Source: CAG-390 sp045531455
GTDB lineage: Bacteria; Bacillota; Clostridia; Oscillospirales; CAG-272
Direction of reading: 5' to 3'
Assembly (NCBI GenBank): GCA_045531455.1
Contig: JAZSEA010000014.1
Coordinates: forward strand, 1-64,000
Length of the DNA: 64,000 nucleotides
The notes under the pieces are model-generated. The model was not told the origin of the DNA. It worked only from the letters and a program-made list of their open reading frames with translations, and did no database searches. Below are positions 59,459 to 64,000 of the stretch, piece by piece. Each line of letters begins with the position of its first letter. Position 1 is the first letter of the stretch. Both the position numbers and the translations under genes were made by a program.

Positions 59459-59463
59459 ACTAC

Positions 59464-60378
59464 GTGAAGCGTGTTATTGTTACAGGTGCCAATGGCTTTG
59501 TTGGTAGTCATGTTGTAAAAGAACTTATTGCAAATGAGATATTTGTGCTTGCACTTGATCTTCCCGGTCATAATGACAACATTCCCGATCACGGTTTGGT
59601 TCGTTTTTTGGGAGTTGATATTTTTCATCTGAAAGACCAAATGCAGCAAATTGACTATGGCGAATATGATACTTTTTATCATTTTGCGTGGGTAGGATCC
59701 GCAGGTCCCGCCCGTACAGATTGCGAGCTTCAAATGAAAAATGCTCTTTGTACGGTGGATTGCCTGCGTGTAGCAAAGCAGCTTGGATGTAAGCGTTTTG
59801 TTTGTGCCGGCAGCATTATGGAGCAGGAGACGATCTCCGCGGTTTGGGCTCAAGGCAATCACCCCGGGATGGGATATGTCTACGGTATGGGAAAGCTTAC
59901 CGCGCACTGTATGTGTAAAGCTGTAGCATCCGAAATTGGAATTGACTTGCTTTGGGCAATCATAACAAATGCATATGGCGAAGGAGAATTATCTCCCAGA
60001 TTCGTAAACACTACAATTCGCAAAATTATTGCAGGCGATGCCTTAAAGTTTACTGCTGCAACTCAAAATTATGATTTTGTTCACGTATGTGATGTGGCAC
60101 GTGCATTCAGGTTGATTGGCGAGGAAGGTAAGCCCTTCTGTGAATATTTGATAGGCAGTGGTAATGCAAAGCCCCTTAAAAGCTTTATTGTTGAAATGAC
60201 GAATGTTTTGGCTCCGGATTTAGTGCCAATATTCGGCGATATTCCGTTTACTGGAATAAATATGCCGCTTGAGGCGTTTAGTACACAGAAAATCGAAGAT
60301 GATTGCGGATTTTTCGCGGAAATAAGCTTTGCTGATGGTGTGAAACGAACCATGCAATGGATTAAGGAGACGGAATAG
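59464..60378 (+). CDS. NAD-dependent sugar reductase/epimerase (SDR)
   Basis: A 304-aa extended SDR. VIVTGANGFVGSHVVKELI is the NAD(P)-binding motif and VYGMGKLTAHCMCK near residue 145 has the Y-x-x-x-K pair. It follows CDP-glucose dehydratase and precedes an RmlC-like epimerase, so a role as the final C4 reductase on the CDP-sugar is likely. GTG 59464 is chosen as start with GGAAAGAG 8 nt upstream; GTG 59455 is an alternative. Exact stereochemistry is not visible. Confidence 0.82.
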   Translation: MKRVIVTGANGFVGSHVVKELIANEIFVLALDLPGHNDNIPDHGLVRFLGVDIFHLKDQMQQIDYGEYDTFYHFAWVGSAGPARTDCELQMKNALCTVDCLRVAKQLGCKRFVCAGSIMEQETISAVWAQGNHPGMGYVYGMGKLTAHCMCKAVASEIGIDLLWAIITNAYGEGELSPRFVNTTIRKIIAGDALKFTAATQNYDFVHVCDVARAFRLIGEEGKPFCEYLIGSGNAKPLKSFIVEMTNVLAPDLVPIFGDIPFTGINMPLEAFSTQKIEDDCGFFAEISFADGVKRTMQWIKETE

Positions 60379-60380
60379 CT

Positions 60381-60953
60381 ATGATGGAGCACTTTAAATT
60401 TGAAGAATTGGATCTAAAAGGAGCTTATTTGATCAAACCTTTTTTTGCTGATGACAATAGGGGCGGTTTTATCAAAGACTATAATATTGATACTTTTTGT
60501 GCAAACGGTATTGACCACGAGCTAAAGGAGGTTTTTTATACTGTATCGCATAAGGGGGTAATCCGCGCGGAGCATTTTCAGATGGTAAAGGAGCAGGCTA
60601 AGCTGGTAAGATGTATAAGCGGACACGTATACGATGTTATCATAGATCTTCGAAAAGATTCTCCTACTTTCGGAAAATGGCTTGGATTTGATTTGACCGG
60701 AGAAAACAGACATATGTTATATGTCCCGGAACATTTTGGACACGGTTATCTGGTTATTGAGGATTCAGTGGTCAGCTATAAGTGTAACGAGGTTTTTTAC
60801 AGTCAATATGATTCGGGAATCAAGTGGGATGATCCGGATATGGGAATTGATTGGCCTTTGGACCGTATCGGCGGAATTGATAATCTGATTATTTCCGAAA
60901 AAGATAAAAATTTGCAAAGTTTTGCTGATTTTATCAAATTGATTAATGAATGA
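60381..60953 (+). CDS. RmlC-like sugar 3,5-epimerase
   Basis: A 190-aa cupin of the dTDP-4-dehydrorhamnose 3,5-epimerase family. DDNRGGFIKDYNID, then GVIRAEHFQMVKEQAKLVRCISGHVYDVIIDLR, match RmlC; the usual G-L-H is E-H with the catalytic His kept, and the Asp of the DLRK segment is present. YVPEHFGHGYLVIED is the usual Tyr/His-containing region. In this CDP-sugar cluster it probably epimerises CDP-4-keto-6-deoxyglucose. It would give a 6-deoxyhexose such as altrose or gulose once reduced. AAGGAGA lies upstream of ATG 60381. Confidence 0.88.
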   Translation: MMEHFKFEELDLKGAYLIKPFFADDNRGGFIKDYNIDTFCANGIDHELKEVFYTVSHKGVIRAEHFQMVKEQAKLVRCISGHVYDVIIDLRKDSPTFGKWLGFDLTGENRHMLYVPEHFGHGYLVIEDSVVSYKCNEVFYSQYDSGIKWDDPDMGIDWPLDRIGGIDNLIISEKDKNLQSFADFIKLINE

Positions 60954-60983
60954 ATTGCGCTTTGATAGCGCAGAGGACAAATA

Positions 60984-62147
60984 ATGAAATTCCTCATCTA
61001 CATACCCCAGCTGATTTTCGGCGGGGCGGAAAAGGTGCTCGTCTCCTTTGCGAACGATCTCGTTTCGCGCGGCCATCAGGTCGACGTGATCGAGCTCTAC
61101 GAGCGCGGTCTGCTCAAGCCGCAATTCGACAGCCGCGTGCGCTTTGACGCGATCTGCAGCACCGAATATACCGAAAAATACTACGCCTCGCTCGCGCAGA
61201 TCAAGGCTAATCCCTCTCTGAAGGGTAAGCTTGCCGGCTGCTGCAAGCTCGCGTTCAGCAAGTTCGTCGGCTATCGGAAATATGCCGAAAAGCTTGCCGC
61301 CAAGCGTTACGCGGACAAGCATTACGACGTCGCGGTCAACTATCTCGAGACCGAGCCGCCGACATTCCTGCTCGACCGCGTAAAAGCAGATAAATATATT
61401 CAGTGGTACCACATCGACGTGGCCAACATGGCACATCCCGAGGAGACCGACCGCGTGATCTCCGAATACGAGCGTATGGATGCCGTGATATGCGTTGCGG
61501 AGTCTGCGCGCGTGAATTTTGTTGAGCGTTATCCGCAGCTTGCGTCGAAGACGTACACGATCTACAACTTTTTTGACACCGACGCGATCATCGCAAAGGG
61601 CAACGAGCCTTTTTCATACGGTGAGGATCGCTTCACAATGCTTTCGGTCGGCAGAATGACCGAGCAGAAGAAGTATTCCCGCTTTCTTGAAGTTCTTGCG
61701 CGTCTGCTCGGGGAGGGTTACGATTTTGCGTGGTATATTCTCGGAATCGGTGCCGAGTACGACTCAATTTCGCGGAAGATCGATGAGCTCGGCCTCGGCG
61801 ACTGCGTTTTTCTCGACGGTGTGACCGAAAATCCATATAAATATATGAAAAACTGCGATCTTTTCGTGCTTCCGTCCGGATGGGAGGGCTTCCCGACCGT
61901 CACGGTCGAGGCGAAGATCCTCGGCTGTCCCGTGCTTGCGACCGACGTTTCGGGCATCCGCGAGCAGATGACCCACGGCGAGACCGGCTGGATCGTCGAA
62001 AACAGCGAGGATGGCCTCTACTCGGGACTCAAACACCTGCTCGATACCCCCGCCCTCATCGAAAAGCTGAGAAGCAATAAGGGGATGGAGAAGGTTTGCA
62101 GTAATGATGAGAAGTATAATGAAATAATGAGGATATGCAAACGCTAA
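60984..62147 (+). CDS. GT4-family glycosyltransferase
   Basis: A 387-aa GT4 enzyme. FLIYIPQLIFGGAEKVLVSFAND has G-G-A-E-K in the acceptor-side domain. TMLSVGRMTEQKKYSRFLEVL and LPSGWEGFPTVTVEAKILGCPVLATDVSG in the donor domain carry the Glu pair. It is GC-rich again after the AT-rich CDP-sugar block. Near its end it shares a run of about 20 nt with the GT4 gene at 50905 (GTCGAAAACAGCGAGGATGG). It likely transfers one unit of the glycan. Confidence 0.9.
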   Translation: MKFLIYIPQLIFGGAEKVLVSFANDLVSRGHQVDVIELYERGLLKPQFDSRVRFDAICSTEYTEKYYASLAQIKANPSLKGKLAGCCKLAFSKFVGYRKYAEKLAAKRYADKHYDVAVNYLETEPPTFLLDRVKADKYIQWYHIDVANMAHPEETDRVISEYERMDAVICVAESARVNFVERYPQLASKTYTIYNFFDTDAIIAKGNEPFSYGEDRFTMLSVGRMTEQKKYSRFLEVLARLLGEGYDFAWYILGIGAEYDSISRKIDELGLGDCVFLDGVTENPYKYMKNCDLFVLPSGWEGFPTVTVEAKILGCPVLATDVSGIREQMTHGETGWIVENSEDGLYSGLKHLLDTPALIEKLRSNKGMEKVCSNDEKYNEIMRICKR

Positions 62148-62172
62148 TCCATTATTTCGAAAGGAAACTTTT

Positions 62173-63354
62173 ATGACAGGCAAACGAATACTGATATGTT
62201 GCAACAGAATAATGAGTCTTGGCGGCATTGAAAAGGCGTTGACTACTTTTCTTCGTGCGCTGAACACGAAGGATAACGAGATTCTTCTTGTTTTGTATGA
62301 TAAGAATGGTCCTCTTTACCCGGAATTACCGCTGGATGATATCAACGTCTTCTACGTCAGCGATATTCAGGCTTCGGCATATCTTAAGCAGGATATAAAA
62401 AAGCTTCGTTTTATTGAAGTGATAAAAGGTGTATGGAACCGGCTGAGACTCCGGTCCGAGAAGGATTGGTACGCGCGTATTATGTATACATATCGCATTA
62501 TAAAACGCGGATTGGTGTTCCCCGGTCATTTTGACTGCGCAATATCGTTTACTTCGGACTATTCCGATCTGTCTATGGTGGCGGCTGCGGATGCAGACAA
62601 GCGAATATCATTTGTTCACGGAGATGCAACTCAAGGCAAACGTGCCGCAAAATTGAATGATCATCTCGTGCGACAGATGGATAGAATATATGCTGTATCC
62701 GAACGAGCAAAAGAGCTTTTTGTAGTTATGCATCCCGAATGTGAAAAAGCAATGGATGTATTACACAATGTGATCATTCGTGAGGATATAGAAAAGAAGG
62801 CAGAAGAACCCGCCGACGGAATGATAATGGACGGCAAGCCCGTTATTTGCACGGTTGGACGTGTATCTCCCGAAAAGGGGCAACAGATGATTCCCGAAAC
62901 TGCGGTATTGCTGAAAAAAGCAGGGTTCGATTTTCGTTGGTACATAATCGGAGACGGCGGACTGCGCGAGGAGCTGGAGCGGACAGTATCTCAATTGGGA
63001 TTAGAAGACTGCGTGATCCTTCTCGGAGCCAAGTCGAATCCCTATCCGTATATAAAAAATTGTGATGTTTATGTTCAGACCTCGTTTTCGGAGGCATATT
63101 GTCTTACTGTTGCGGAAGCTCGTATACTGTGTAAACCAATAATAACAACCGATGCACCCGGTTTGAGGGAACAGATTATCAGCGGTGAAAACGGATTAAT
63201 TGTTGATGCAATGACGCCTGAAGCATTATACAACGGAATCTGTTCAGTATTGTCAGATTTCGAAATGCGGAAAAAGTTTGTTGATGCACTTTGTAGTGAA
63301 TCAAATTCCGATATTTCACCGTTACAGAAGTTGTATGATTATATTGAAGAATGA
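62173..63354 (+). CDS. GT4-family glycosyltransferase
   Basis: A 393-aa GT4 enzyme: ILICCNRIMSLGGIEKALTTFLR with G-G-I-E-K, then PVICTVGRVSPEKGQQMIPETA and VQTSFSEAYCLTVAEARILCKPIITTDAPG with the donor-site Glu pair. GAAAGGAAAC precedes ATG 62173. It is less GC-rich than the preceding gene. It shows no membrane segment and is a typical member of the locus. Confidence 0.9.
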   Translation: MTGKRILICCNRIMSLGGIEKALTTFLRALNTKDNEILLVLYDKNGPLYPELPLDDINVFYVSDIQASAYLKQDIKKLRFIEVIKGVWNRLRLRSEKDWYARIMYTYRIIKRGLVFPGHFDCAISFTSDYSDLSMVAAADADKRISFVHGDATQGKRAAKLNDHLVRQMDRIYAVSERAKELFVVMHPECEKAMDVLHNVIIREDIEKKAEEPADGMIMDGKPVICTVGRVSPEKGQQMIPETAVLLKKAGFDFRWYIIGDGGLREELERTVSQLGLEDCVILLGAKSNPYPYIKNCDVYVQTSFSEAYCLTVAEARILCKPIITTDAPGLREQIISGENGLIVDAMTPEALYNGICSVLSDFEMRKKFVDALCSESNSDISPLQKLYDYIEE

Positions 63355-63369
63355 TTTTCGGAGATAGAA

Positions 63370-64000
63370 ATGAAATTAAGCATAATTGTTCCAATATATA
63401 ATGTGGAGCCGTACCTACGGCGTTGTATTGACAGCATCCTTGCGCAGACCGTTACGGATTTTGAATTGATTCTCGTCGACGACGGTTCTCCCGATAACTG
63501 TCCCGCGATCTGTGATGAATATGCGGAAAAGGATCCGCGAATTGTTGTTATTCATAAGGAAAACGGCGGTTTATCTGATGCACGTAACGCGGGACTTGAT
63601 ATTGCCAAAGGGGATTATATCGGATTTGTAGATAGTGATGATTTTATCCATCCTCAGATGTATGAGCATATGATCAATCGCATTATTGAATCTAATGCTG
63701 ATTTTGCAGCATGCGGTATGAAGTATATTGATCATGATGAAAATCAATTTGGATGTTGGCCGCCGGAATCCCAAGACGTATTGTTCTCAAGAAATGACTT
63801 TATCGAACATTTTTACCCGGATGTCAGACGCGCGATAATGACAAGCATGTGTAATAAATTGTTTCGTTCTGAATTGTTTAAAGAATTGCGTTTTCCAAAA
63901 GGAAAGACCTATGAAGACGGAATGATTCAATTGGATTTATATGATCAATGCAGCTCAATTGTCGTATTGAAAGAATATTATTACTATTACTTTTGTGTTC
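63370..64000 (+). CDS. GT2-family glycosyltransferase, cut by the window edge
   Basis: An open frame from ATG 63370 to the end of the window (210 codons seen). SIIVPIYNVEPYLRRCIDSI, LVDDGSPDNCPAICDEYAEK and FVDSDDFIHPQMYEHMI are GT2 motifs with the D-x-D. It is a close paralogue of the genes at 53042 and 53983 in its first 85 residues. The C-terminal part lies outside the window, so length and acceptor domain cannot be judged. Confidence 0.9.
   Translation, partial: MKLSIIVPIYNVEPYLRRCIDSILAQTVTDFELILVDDGSPDNCPAICDEYAEKDPRIVVIHKENGGLSDARNAGLDIAKGDYIGFVDSDDFIHPQMYEHMINRIIESNADFAACGMKYIDHDENQFGCWPPESQDVLFSRNDFIEHFYPDVRRAIMTSMCNKLFRSELFKELRFPKGKTYEDGMIQLDLYDQCSSIVVLKEYYYYYFCV

Overview
The window looks like chromosomal DNA from an uncultured low-to-mid GC Clostridia (Bacillota), probably a gut lineage. 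Four things point there: an HPr kinase, a Bacillota-type replication block (dnaA-dnaN-recF-remB-gyrB-gyrA), strong AGGAGG-type ribosome sites with TTGACA/TATAAT promoters, and tRNAs with encoded CCA. These are assignments by sequence reading only; no database was searched.

Layout. 1-2200: palindrome-rich leader, hprK and an anchored SGNH hydrolase. 2367-9145: a compact seven-gene podovirus-type head and packaging cassette (small and large terminase, nozzle-like protein, portal, scaffold, coat, adaptor) with no integrase, repressor, lysis, replication or tail-fibre gene. 9266-11587: an M48 membrane metalloprotease. 11660-17777 (minus strand): M55 D-aminopeptidase, sugar isomerase, Gfo/Idh/MocA oxidoreductase and the TldE/TldD pair. 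17969-18361: a small lipoprotein, followed by a MITE-like element. 18881-30132: dnaA, probable oriC, dnaN, recF, remB, gyrB, a PfkB-family sugar kinase squeezed between gyrB and gyrA, and gyrA. 30985-33269: thioesterase, EEP-family hydrolase, class II aldolase. 33283-43837: a DeoR regulator divergent from a probable sugar-utilisation operon (oxidoreductase, aminotransferase, FGGY kinase, SGNH lipoprotein, amidohydrolase, FucI-like isomerase), with a perfect inverted repeat in the divergent promoter region. 43838-45254: tRNA-Arg(CCG) and tRNA-Pro(CGG) among several copies of a palindromic element whose ends resemble a tRNA T-arm. 45255-64000: a large surface-glycan locus. It holds a PglE/PglC/PglD-like start, many GT2/GT4 glycosyltransferases, an EpsG-like polymerase, LicD and a CDP-6-deoxyhexose pathway, and it runs off the right edge.

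The intergenic DNA is the other main feature. Several dispersed repeat families recur between genes: a four-hairpin element, a three-hairpin element, a GGGGGACC/GGTGGAGGG hairpin element, short tandem 7-bp repeats, and a 30-bp GGACCG palindrome. In three of these families the copies differ in stem sequence but keep base pairing, so structure rather than sequence is conserved.

The strongest candidates for something undescribed are the isolated capsid/packaging cassette (possibly a domesticated particle or gene-transfer-agent-like system), the covarying structured repeats, and the tRNA-T-arm-mimicking elements.
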